Shown one piece after another: positions 48,705 to 58,144 of a DNA stretch of 64,000 bases. The stretch comes from Oscheius tipulae (lineage: Eukaryota > Nematoda > Chromadorea > Rhabditida > Rhabditidae): contig JASJZH010000003.1 in assembly GCA_037178975.1 (NCBI GenBank), forward strand, positions 8,060,001-8,124,000. Reading direction: 5' to 3'. The notes under the pieces were generated by a model. That model did not search any database. It was not told where the DNA came from and saw only the letters and a list, made by a program, of their open reading frames with translations. Every line of letters begins with the position of its first letter. The first letter of the stretch is position 1. The position numbers and the translations under genes were made by a program.

Positions 48705-50653
48705 CTAGTATTCCAAATCGACGAAGCTTGACCGTTTGCCGAACCTCAGAGGTCCGGATGGACCGCCACGACGCTTGCCAAACCGGAGAGGACCTTGTGG
48801 ACCGCCTTTTTTCAAGTCTGAAAAGTGATTTTTAAACATGGGGTGGGAGTAAAGAGAGGCAGGTGGTTCGGATTCGAGGAAAACAGGCGATTGGACAGAA
48901 AATAGCACAGACTCAACAAATCACGTCAGGGTTGTGAAACTTACATGGCTCGAAGAGTTCCGCTTCTCTTTCCGGTACATCATAATCTGGAAAAATTACG
49001 TATTAGATGAACTGTCTAAACAAGGGACGTTGTCACTATTTTTAACATCTTATTTTATACATTGCTCACTTGAAGCAAAAAATGCGACTTCTCATTTTGT
49101 AGCTAGTTTGTTTTGGGTTTGCAACTTTGTGTGTTTAAATTGGTTATGTTCGGGCAAATTCCTCTCACCACCGAATTTCCAATTTTTGGATGAGCGTAAA
49201 AATAACTTAAAACTTAAAAATGTGTTTTGACCCCAGAGTGATATGTTTTGAGCGAGCTTCTTTCAGATTTTACGGTAATCTAAGCCTGAACCAGCAACAC
49301 ATTATTATACTTTTCGTAAATCACGTGAAATGGTAAACAGTGATCATACTCACAATGATTCTAGATAAATTATGTGTCAGTGGCTGTAGCAACATAGATA
49401 CATGGACATATCAACAGTAACAATGTCTACCAAAGATAATACATGGAACTAGTCGATATCATAATCAAAAGGTAGTTCCTTCATTTTGCCAACATTTTTT
49501 GTTAGATTTGCTCGTAGTTTTGCAAATACCCTCAAAAAGTAGCGCAGAGCTCTGCCAGAAATCCGCTGTCAGGAAGAAAACAAGAACCAACTTCTATATT
49601 CATTGCTAGTTTTTTTAACTGAAACGTCTCACGCGAGTCAGATTGAACAGGCTTTGCAAAAATTCTACAATTCCTTACTTCCTATAGAGAAATACCTGGT
49701 TTTTCACTTTGTCGAGCAAATTAGTCTCTCACGACTGGGTTCTCCCTGACCCAGTTTAAGTTAATAACCCTCTGACTACGGTAGAGAGTAATGTGTCGCT
49801 TCCTTTCCCAACTCCCTCGTATAATAAATTGGAATTATTCGGAAGTCGTATTTGCCTAGGTAAAGAGAAAGCTACACGTCATAACATATTCAAATTTCGG
49901 GCTCACAGAACAAAAAGGTGGTGTCAAATGTGAAGTGCAAACAAAAAAGTGAGGGGGGGGGGGTCTGTGACCCGTACCTGAAAAGTGGGTCTTCATGTTG
50001 AATCATTTAGTAGCGTCATTTCTTGGGTCTCTTGGCTGATTACGAGCCAAAACATCTGTTATCTGACTGCCTGACAGCCGCCTATTGTGACCACTAATTA
50101 TAAGTATAGACCTGCTGAGCATGAATTAAAAGACTAAACAGAATGATATATGTAGTGGTGAGAGATATGAAGACGTTCGATTTGTGAGAAATGATTCCTA
50201 TTGGGACAGGGGAGGTTTTTCAGGTTTTGCGAATTTATTACTGGCAGCATACCACAATTTTGGAGAAATATTATCACGAATAGCGCCAACGTCTTGCTAA
50301 ACACTCTTCAATAACTTGTTGCTGATCTCGCAGACCTTATGGAATAAGAGCCCGGTCGTAAAAGTTCTTCGCTTCTCTACGGCACAAGTGTCCAGGCAAC
50401 TAAGTGTCTTCAGAAGCTAAAAACCCTAGTAGGAGTCCGAAAGTACACATCAGAATTTTGCCGTCCAATTAAACTCTCGTACCCACGATTTGGAGGCATG
50501 TAAATGAGCCCCGAAATCCTATGGGAGGATTTTATGACTCTGATCGTTCAGGGTTGTTGCAGTGCGAGAAAATAGGAGCTAACCTGCCAGGACAATTGCC
50601 ACTATAGAGGAGCAAGCTAGAAGAAGTCGGATTAGAAAATTGAGGGTATTCAT
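48705..50653 (-). CDS. flp-15: FMRFamide-like neuropeptide precursor FLP-15
   Basis: This encodes secreted amidated neuropeptides acting on G-protein-coupled receptors. Three exons (50653-50584, 48986-48945, 48817-48705) join in phase to a 74-residue precursor. Residues 1-23 form a signal peptide (MNTLNFLIRLLLACSSIVAI, then VLA). A short acidic spacer (DYDVPEREAELFEPYL) is followed by K-K, GGPQGPLRFG, K-R-R, GGPSGPLRFG, K-R and the tail SSFVDLEY. The Gly-Lys-Arg sites give C-terminal amidation. C. elegans flp-15 encodes GGPQGPLRF-amide and RGPSGPLRF-amide; the first is identical here and the second has one extra Gly (RGGPSGPLRF if cut after K-R, GGPSGPLRF if after K-R-R). Intron 1 is 1.6 kb and contains a run of 11 G. 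Confidence 0.93.
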
Positions 50654-51182
50654 GGAGCCGAACCAAGCGAGAAGTGAGCCGGAGCTGGCTTGGCTGGGCG
50701 GGAAAGAGGGGCGGAGCAGAAGCGGGCTCCTAGTACTGACGTCAAATAGGCGTAGGAACTTGCTCAGAAAGTAGCGTTCTAGGCTTTTATAAGAGAAACT
50801 TGCTGAAATTTCTAAGTTAATTACAATAAGTCGAGCATCGGACTATACTGACCCGGATTGAGTAACTTTTTCGTTTCAGTATGACTATATCTACGAGATG
50901 GCTGCGCCGCATGCAGCTAGCGCTAAAATGTCATTGTTTGTCAGCTAGTCAAGCTCTGCCAACTTACGCCAGCTCCTGTCAGCATGTTGTCAGCTTATGT
51001 CAAATTTGGGCCATACTGGTCCGGCTTGAGTAACTTTTTATGGTAGGAGAGAGGCTTCACACACAATAGATCGATTTATTTCTCGCCTACCAGCTCAAGA
51101 AATACAAATATTGCATCAATAAAGTTTATCTTAACGTAAAAAGATACCGTAAGGCTATGAAATTGAGTGTACCTACAGCTGC
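50654..51182. other. Intergenic region upstream of flp-15
   Basis: About 530 bp, expected to hold the flp-15 promoter. Two diverged copies of a short phrase (ccggattgagtaactttttcg at 50852-50872 and ccggcttgagtaacttttta at 51022-51041) are about 170 bp apart. Nothing else is visible. Confidence 0.4.
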
Positions 51183-51405
51183 TTAAGATGTTCGATCATC
51201 CACTCTTCGTCGTCGTCGGTCCCAGTCATCCCAGGTGATAGGGTTGAAGGAGTCATCGTCCTCGTGGCCGTCGTAGATGTCGGCGATGATGAGTGGACGG
51301 AAAACAAGTTCATCGAAAAGAATGGCGTCTTCTTCCTCGTAGATGGCGGAGTAGATGAGGGATGTTCTAAATCTTAATGTGAGTTCAACGTATCTTCTGA
51401 AACGC
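51183..51405 (-). CDS. 3'-terminal exon of an unidentified gene
   Basis: From about 51405 down to the stop TAA at 51185-51183 one frame has strong coding character: it reads SLIYSAIYEEEDAILFDELV, then an acidic stretch (DIYDGHEDDDSFNPITW), and ends basic (DRRRRRVDDRTS), with C-ending codons like those of the well-supported genes here. Acceptors tttcag (near 51404) or tttag (51367) could open it. No in-frame ATG is present, so upstream exons must exist; a frame at about 51539-51664 (starting MPAKQRVTLEA) is a candidate but its phase does not fit simply. No family recognised. Confidence 0.5.
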
Positions 51406-52452
51406 AGCCTTTTTCTTCAAATTTTAGATCTATCAAAGTTTGAAAATCTAATATTTGAAAATCTCATATGTAATTTTTACATATGTGAATTTCCCCAGAC
51501 AGTTTTCTCAAAAAAAAAAAAATTTGGTAATAACCAGTTTGCAAATTTCGGCTAGCATTCTACGTAGTGACTCGAGTCCCTTTGTAAATTTGTCACAGAA
51601 ACCGAGGGCGGTCAATGGACAGTGACTCACGGCTTCTAGTGTGACTCTCTGTTTAGCAGGCATTGGGAATTGTGTAATTTTGGAGTCAAACGAAAATATT
51701 GTTAAGTAACAATGTTGTATTTTCATTTCGAAAGAGAGAGAGAGAGAGACAGAGACAGTCAACCCATTTTTTAAGACTCACTCTTAGGGTAATTTGTCTC
51801 TCACCTCCATTGCTCATTCCTAGTGTTATTCTAGCTCCTGACGCCTCAAATCTGCATATTTCTTGTCATCTGTTTATTCCACCCGCGGCTATCCTTGAAT
51901 ATATTGACTTTGGATGTGATGCTCTAAGGGAGGGGATTACGGTAGTAGCGGAACCGGACAATTGACTTCGTCCGTCAATTAAGACCGTGTCAAATGGGGT
52001 TCTTTTGGTGACAGAATAGGCGCCGCTACCGTATCCAATTACGATCCATATGACGCGGTCTTTCGCACCGCCGAGTAACAGGTAATTATGACAGAACGAT
52101 TTGTAGAGAGAACGAAAAGGTGATGAGAGAAGCCAGGGACTGTCACTTTCATCGTGAGAGCAGTCTGTCAATTTGTCTCTACTGTCCCTACTTCATCCCA
52201 ACAAAGAGAAAGAGCACGGACAGTAGTAAGTACAGTTTGTTTGCAACCAAGTGAATCAATCAAGAAGAGACGAAAGCTCTCAACAGCCAGCTTCATTCGT
52301 CCCAGTGCAGCGTCAGCAGGCGAGAGTAGTCTACCAAGAAGAGCCGTCAAGAAGAGTAGATTTCCTAGATTGACTAGAAGAGTTGCAGAGTCTTGGAGGG
52401 CAAGAGGACCCGTGGGAACACTAACGAAAGAAAAACAGTCTGGGAGGTTCAG
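51406..52452. other. Region between the unidentified exon and the Arg/Ser-rich gene
   Basis: About 1.05 kb. It contains a run of about 12 A at 51510-51521, a (GA) run near 51734, and a stretch (about 51930-52080) with inverted acggtag/ctaccgt phrases that may be an old foldback. Upstream exons of the 51183-51405 gene should lie here or further right, but I cannot place them. Confidence 0.35.
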
Positions 52453-52458
52453 TTTATT
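52453..52458 (-). terminator. Poly(A) signal overlapping the stop codon of the Arg/Ser-rich gene
   Basis: The last codons read CGC AAA TAA AC, so the stop TAA is inside a canonical AATAAA hexamer on the minus strand. If used, the 3' UTR would be only about 10-25 nt. Confidence 0.5.
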
Positions 52459-52702
52459 TGCGCTCCCTGACGAACTGTCCCCTGGCGTTGTGGAGACGTC
52501 CGTTTCTGTCACGCCGCTCTTCCCTACGACGAGCAGATTGGGCGATCTCCATTCCCGAGCGGCTACTGGAGCTGGCAGATCGGCTACGGCTACTGGAGCG
52601 GGAGGCACTACGGCGGTTGGCACGGCTACTGGAGCGGGGGGCACTACGGCTACGGCGGTTGGCACGGCTGGCAGAGCGGGAACGACGACGAGAGGCGGGC
52701 AT
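52454..52702 (-). CDS. Intronless Arg/Ser-rich small basic protein, possible sperm nuclear basic protein
   Basis: A single 82-residue frame. Residues 1-49 are almost only Arg, Ser, Ala and Asn (MPASRRRSRSASRANRRSRS, with SSSRANRRSASRSSSRSRSA following, an internal repeat around RANRRS). Residues 50-82 are a non-repetitive basic tail ending RLHNARGQFVRERK. Codons are strongly biased (CGT/CGC, TCC, GCC), arguing for a real and highly expressed gene. It has no intron and no trans-splice acceptor, unlike its neighbours, but has a TATA box about 45 nt upstream. Size, composition and gene structure recall protamine-like sperm chromatin proteins (C. elegans SPCH type) or histone-like genes; function is inference. 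An RS-domain splicing protein is unlikely because no RRM is present. Confidence 0.75.
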   Translation of the reverse strand: MPASRRRSRSASRANRRSRSAPRSSSRANRRSASRSSSRSRSASSSSRSGMEIAQSARRREERRDRNGRLHNARGQFVRERK

Positions 52703-52745
52703 AGTGGCGAGTTGTCTCGAATGGACTCTCTGGCCTTTTCGAGAT

Positions 52746-52754
52746 CCTTTTATA
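52746..52754 (-). promoter_or_regulatory. TATA box of the Arg/Ser-rich gene
   Basis: TATAAAAGG on the minus strand, 44 nt before the start codon. A start site about 30 nt downstream would leave a leader of about 15-20 nt. I see no comparable TATA box close to the trans-spliced genes. Confidence 0.65.
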
Positions 52755-53845
52755 GTCCCAAGTTTGCCTGATTAGAGTCTTTTTGTACCTTTTTGTTGAT
52801 TTGTTCTGGAGCAATTAGCAAAGTTTCAGGAAGGGGGCTTGGAGTTGACAGGAGATGACAGGTCCTTGTCAGAAGACTTGGTTCCAGTGTGTGCCAGTAA
52901 TAATGGCGGACTGTACATCTGCTACTGTCTCTGACACCGTCTGTCTTGTTTTCCGTGGACACTACCGGTAATTGTCTCTGTACAAGTACACAAACTAAAC
53001 TTTATTAGTTTGTGTACTTGTTTGTTTGACTAAGCCGTTGCATTTCTTTATCGTCTGAAGCAGCGCTAAATCCACAAGAAGGGGTGCGTGACTAAGTAGA
53101 TCTGAAAAGTGCCTCTTCTTCCCCAATCTGCTTCTCACTATACTAAAAATGTCATTTAAGAATTGATAAGATTTAAGACCATCATACTCCTAGCTTAAGT
53201 AAGAAGCATGTGCAGGATTCGGAGCGACGTGTTTGAAGCGGGAAGGAAGTATACGGGAATGATCTCTTTTTTGGAACGATTTACAGATTACTGTGGCCGC
53301 GCGGTTCGACGCATTATTGCGTACCTGATAGTTGAACGCTGCGAGCCACGTTGCAAATCGTACTGGTAACTACAGGCTATTGGCTATTTTTTTCTTGTTT
53401 CTTTTCTAAATTTCCTGTTCTGCCACATAAGAGATACTTCTAGACCAAGTTACTGAAAGAAAAAGTTGGAAGAATATTCGCTTGAGCTCTGTTTACTGCC
53501 CTGCTCCGAAAATAGCCTAAAATCGATTTTTCTCTCAGTTTCCTTCTTTCCTTTCCAATAAAACCGATCAGTTGCCACTCTACCACAAAATAATAATAAA
53601 TTAGAAGCTCTCCGGTTAAGTACATCAAAAAATTGTACTAAAACGTATCATTTTACTCTCGTTCACTACCTTGCTTCGAAAATGACCAAATATCAATTCT
53701 TCTCCCACTTTTCTCCTTTCCTCTCCCAGAAAACTAATTGGTCGCGATGCTGTTTTGCTCTTGCTCGCTTCCCAGCATATATTGCTCCTCCTCTCTGTTT
53801 CTTGCACATTCTCCCAATTTACAATTTTTTCAATTTCTAGTAAAG
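52755..53845. other. Divergent region Arg/Ser-rich gene / ZMAT2
   Basis: 1.1 kb between divergent genes. It holds a perfect 17-bp hairpin (52982-53021) and two related stretches (53500-53590 and 53660-53745) that share phrases such as aaaatgacc/aaaatagcc, atcgattttt/tatcaattct and ctctcccagaaaact/ctttccaataaaac, which look like a diverged direct duplication. No gene recognised. Confidence 0.45.
52982..53021. repeat. Perfect 17-bp inverted repeat with 6-nt loop
   Basis: acaagtacacaaactaa is followed by a 6-nt loop and its exact reverse complement. The loop region reads AATAAA on the minus strand. Possible transcription terminator, structured RNA or tiny transposon remnant. Confidence 0.85.
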
Positions 53846-55198
53846 ATGTCCTTCTACGACAAAACGGGCACAAGTGGGAGTGCTGCTGGCGCACAGCGCA
53901 AAACTTGGGATGTTGTGAGTTTCTTTTCCTCGTCTTTGGGTCAAAATCGCTCCTTCTCTAAATTTCGCTCAAAAAATGTCTACTTTTCAGGACGAATACG
54001 AGGAGAAGGCCAAGGAACGAATGAAGGTCGAACAGGACGAGGAGGATGTCCGCGAAGGCCGGAAGAGGAGGGACGAGCCTGCAATCAAGAGGGATCTGCT
54101 ACAGGCCCGTGATTTCAAGGTACTTTGGCCCCATTCTCCCGCCAAAACATTTAAATTAAGGTGGATCTCGAGTCAAAAGTCGGCAAATCGGTCATCATCA
54201 ACAAGGCCACACTGACAGCCGATTCTGGTGGCTTCTATTGCCAAGTCTGCGATTGTGTCATGAAGGATTCCATAAATTACCTCGACCACATCAACGGCAA
54301 GAACCATCAGAGGAACATGGGCATGTCGATGAAGGTCAAGAAGAGCACAGTCGATGACGTCAGAGCCAGATTTGCTCTGAAGAAGCAAGAAAGTAGGTTT
54401 CAGTAGAATCAACGAAGGATATTGCCGCAAAAATGGCTGCGTGATTGCTCTGGCTGCCTCGCTACGAAGCCAATCTTTTGTATCCCATAACTTTTACAAC
54501 TTATTCATAGCCATGCTTTTGACCACTGCATTACATCTAGAAAATTTCATCGAAGAAAGTCCGGTAGAACCATACAACAGCATTGTCTTATCAAAACTTT
54601 GTCCTGTGGGAAAATGACCGAAGGTTATCCTGGGACGTTGGATTTGCTTATTGTCATTATCAGATTTCAAAAATGCTTTGAGACCAACCAGACCCGACCG
54701 GTCGGGTTCAGATACGCAGGTCGCAGCCGGCCCGCGTCTGTGTCTGCAGCATGATGCTTTTGGAATAGCTTACTACACTGCACCATATCTATCATACTTG
54801 GGCATCTCGAGCCGGTTTTTTACCCGTCGAGCAGCTCGTCTCGGTTGGGACTTTCTGCGGCTCGATCTGCTAGAGTTACAATGGGAATCTTTTCCACTTA
54901 TTTTAGCAGTACCCAAGTATCCATCCACTCTACTGAGAGAAAAAAATCAAAAAACAAAAAATTCTTTAGATTTTCTAACCATCTCCATCTTTCAGAGCAC
55001 CAAGAGCAGCGCGAAAAGCAGAAACAGGAGCTTATGGCCGACGTGGGGGAGGAAGAGGCCAAACTGCGCGACTCGAAGAAAGACGTCAAGAAGAAAGAGG
55101 ACAGAAAACGGAAACATGAGCCTGTGGGAGACAGTGACGAGCTCGACCCCGATCTTCAGGCCATGATGGGCTTCGGCGGCTTCAGCTCCAAAAAATAG
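53846..55198 (+). CDS. zmat-2: ZMAT2 / SNU23 matrin-type zinc-finger spliceosome protein
   Basis: SNU23/ZMAT2 joins the pre-B spliceosome near the U6/5' splice-site helix in the nucleus. Four exons (53846-53914, 53991-54119, 54161-54392, 54996-55198, stop TAG) join in phase to 210 residues (human ZMAT2 199). Order: acidic/basic N-terminus ([14 protein letters not shown]), [18 protein letters not shown], a C2H2 zinc finger of U1-like type ([20 protein letters not shown], then [14 protein letters not shown]), a coiled basic C-terminus and the end MMGFGGF. An acceptor tctag lies 5 nt before the ATG. OST3 follows after 160 nt, so the pair may be an operon. Intron 3 (603 nt) contains the perfect palindrome acccgaccggtcgggt near 54692. 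Confidence 0.95.
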
Positions 55199-55358
55199 CC
55201 CCCCTATTTTGTAGTGTATTTCTTGATCTCAAGGCAAGGTTAAAAACGAAGCAATTCCTTTTTTTTGTTGCTATATTATCAGGTTAAATTCCTGTACATA
55301 TATCGTAAATTTTATTGTGCTTTTTTATAAAATTTTGTCAAAATTTAGGGTAGCCACG

Positions 55359-57996
55359 ATGAACGCAGCCTCTCTGGTGGTGTTCGCCATCCTCATTGCC
55401 GGTCTCGACTCGGCAACCCCCACAAATCTCGATGAGAAGGTAATCTTCGTATTTCGATAGTTGAAAAATCACAAAAAAAAATTTAGGTCCAACAGCTCCA
55501 GGACTGGTTCTACCGCCAGCCGGTGATGAAGCTGAACATGGATAAGTGGAGAACCTACGTGCGCCAGCAGCCAAGAAACTACACCATGATGGTCCTGTTC
55601 ACGGCTCTGTCTTCGGGAGTCAACTGCCCGATCTGCAAGTGGGTTTTGTGGGAGGAAGCTTAGCAAATTTCTGGTGCTAACCAACCTACAGGTCTAGCCG
55701 CCTCGCCTATGGACAAAAATAATGCCTTTCCTGAGAAGTTTTAGGAAAAATGTTAAAAAAAACTAGCATGCTGTACTCGCGCATTTTTGCCAAATTTTGT
55801 AGGTTAGGTTTATTCGATTCAGCGTCAAAAAATATCCCTAAGACGACTAGTTGGATGAAAAAATATGCTGAATATACAAGATAATCTAGGGTGACCACGA
55901 AACTGGTAATATTTTTTTAATTAGCTAATTTTTCCCATCCAACTACTCGTTTTAGGCGTATTTTTTGACGCCAAATCGATTAAACATACTTTGAGAACGA
56001 AAAAGTGGCTGAAAAACACCGAAAAATGGTTATCGAAAGCTTATAAAATCCCTAACTATCTCAGTTTCCAGACCTGCCTACGACGAGTTCGTGATTGCCG
56101 CAAACTCTCACCGCTACCAGAACCCGGAACTGAAGTCGCTCTACTTTGCCGTCGTCGACTACGAGGACGCGCCGCAAATCTTCCAGCAGATGAACCTGAA
56201 CACCGCGCCGATTCTCTACCACTTTGGCCCCAAGACCCAGGGCAAGAAGAAGCCCGATCAGATGGACTTCCAGCGTCACGGCTTCGATGCCGACGCCATC
56301 GCCCGCTTCATTGCCGATCAGACCGAGGTTCAGGTTCGTTGTTCCCCCATTTTACTTGGATAACCATGGCTTATAGATCCGAATCCTTCGCCCACCCAAC
56401 TACGCCGCTCCCATCATCATCATCCTGGTGGTCGGACTCATCCTGGGACTGCTCTACATGAAGAGAAACAGCCTCGAGTTCCTCTACAACAAGACCTTCT
56501 GGGGAGGGGTTTGCCTTGTGAGTTTACTTCTTTTTTACGTCTTTCGGGCTGGGTTTGTGTGCTAATGAGCATCGGAACAATGAGCGCGTTCTGGTCTTTG
56601 GAATCATACATTTTTTTGCTCTGAGAACCTGTATAATCGGCCCTGTAAACTCCTAAGATCTAGTATTATCTGCGGACAGAAAATGACTGTGAAACCGACT
56701 AAAAGTCGCTATATTCCAAATTCTTATCAAGCTGTTCACATAACCAATGGCAATTACAGAAGCGAAAGACGTTCTGTTCTAGCTTGAACGGCAAACTGTT
56801 TTCCATTTAACTGCTCTACAATTTAGTCCGGTTTGGCTAGGGCGTGTGACATGTAGATGATGTTCCAGTCTGGCTACCGTGGCAGTAGCAACGTTCTCCC
56901 AGAGACGCATTATTCTAATACTTGCAAGAAGTAATTACTGTCACAATGTAACTGACAAATTTCCAATTAAGACTTCAAGACAACAAAAACTTTCGGGCAT
57001 TTTGAACTGGATTTAATACAGTTTGGTTTCGTGGCCCTGGACAAATTGAAACACACTGTATGCCACAGATACTACGGAATTTTTATGCTTGTGATCGTTA
57101 AGCTATAAAATCTTGATAGAGTATTAGCACAAATTTGCCCATGTTTTTTACCGAAACGCAGCGTGAAATATTCAATTTTATCTTTTATCAAATTTATCAA
57201 AATTCAGTTCATTGGATCCCAAGGTCCAAAATTAGATTGATTGGCATTGAAACATTGCCAGAAAAAAGCGTACCTTGTTCATTTTTGCTCCTAAATTTCA
57301 TATCTTTTCGTATTTTCGATGTTAATTAATCGAAAAAGCGAATGAAATTGGACTACTTAGTAATATGTTACATTGCAGGTCTTCACATTCATCTTCATGT
57401 CGGGCCAGATGTGGAATCACATTCGCGGACCGCCATTCGTCATGACCAACCCGCAGACCAAGGAAACTAACTGGATTCACGGCTCGACCCAATACCAGCT
57501 CGTGGCTGAAACCTACGTCGTTGGACTCCTCTACGCTCTGATCACCTTCGGCTTCATCATCATGAACGACGCCGCCGAGGAGGGCAAGCCCGACAAGAAG
57601 AAGAAGAACATTCTCTCTAATCTCATTCCGTCTGCCTGTAGGTTTTTCCTTATATCTCTTTCAGTTTACTGCGCCTTTTTCTTCTCAAATAAGGCTGAAT
57701 TCGAATGAGACAATCCGGGTTCAATCCCCGCAGATGACAAACTTTTTCAAAAAGCTATTTTTAGCAGAAAATGTCAAGATTCCATGAGAAATTAACAGCT
57801 TACAGGATCTTAAGCCACAAAATCCTCAAATTCCTAATTTCAGACATGGTCTGGGTCGGTCTTGGTATCGTCGTGGTCGTCTTCTCCTTCTTGCTGTCCG
57901 TTTTCCGCTCCAAGTACCGCGGATACCCCTACAGGTTCGTTTCTACACCCTTTCCCGATTAAATAACCTAAAATTTTCAGCTTCCTCTTCAGCTAA
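55359..57996 (+). CDS. Oligosaccharyltransferase OST3/OST6-type subunit (MAGT1/TUSC3)
   Basis: This thioredoxin-fold subunit of the ER oligosaccharyltransferase helps N-glycosylate cysteine-rich proteins. Seven exons (55359-55439, 55487-55638, 56072-56333, 56377-56517, 57379-57637, 57844-57934, 57981-57996) join in phase to 333 residues, as in human MAGT1 (335). A signal peptide ([10 protein letters not shown]) is followed by the lumenal thioredoxin domain with active-site CPIC (VNCPICKPAYDEF) and four membrane segments: [18 protein letters not shown], the segment before [32 protein letters not shown] and [18 protein letters not shown], ending YRGYPYSFLFS. The tttag acceptor 9 nt before the ATG and the 160-nt gap after ZMAT2 fit a downstream operon gene. 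Intron 4 holds a repeat shared with PDS5 intron 2. Confidence 0.95.
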
Positions 57997-58138
57997 GCGC
58001 CTCAGGGAAAAAGAACCCAAACATTGTGTATCTTTAACTTCCCAAAATCGACTCTCTCCAAGTTTCTAGTTCGTCTCCGTTTATGGGTCCTCTCTGTTAT
58101 GTCTGTTTTAAAACATTATGCTGTTTATTTATTTACTT

Positions 58139-58144
58139 AATAAA
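58139..58144 (+). terminator. Poly(A) signal for OST3, abutting the ACBD6 stop
   Basis: AATAAA lies 142 nt past the OST3 stop. The next base begins the complement of the ACBD6 stop codon, so the two convergent mRNAs must overlap. Confidence 0.6.

Noticed and set aside
51866-52171. 101-codon minus-strand frame
   Set aside because: Overlaps a weakly palindromic stretch; no family resemblance and no fitting splice partners for the exon at 51183.
52154-52771. 205-codon plus-strand open frame
   Set aside because: It runs antisense through the Arg/Ser-rich gene, whose minus-strand codon bias, TATA box and poly(A) signal are convincing. The plus product is low-complexity Thr/Gly/Ala, a mirror of the repeats.
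54651-55166. 171-codon frame across ZMAT2 intron 3 and exon 4
   Set aside because: The exon 4 part is out of frame with the conserved ZMAT2 protein, and the intron part shows no family.
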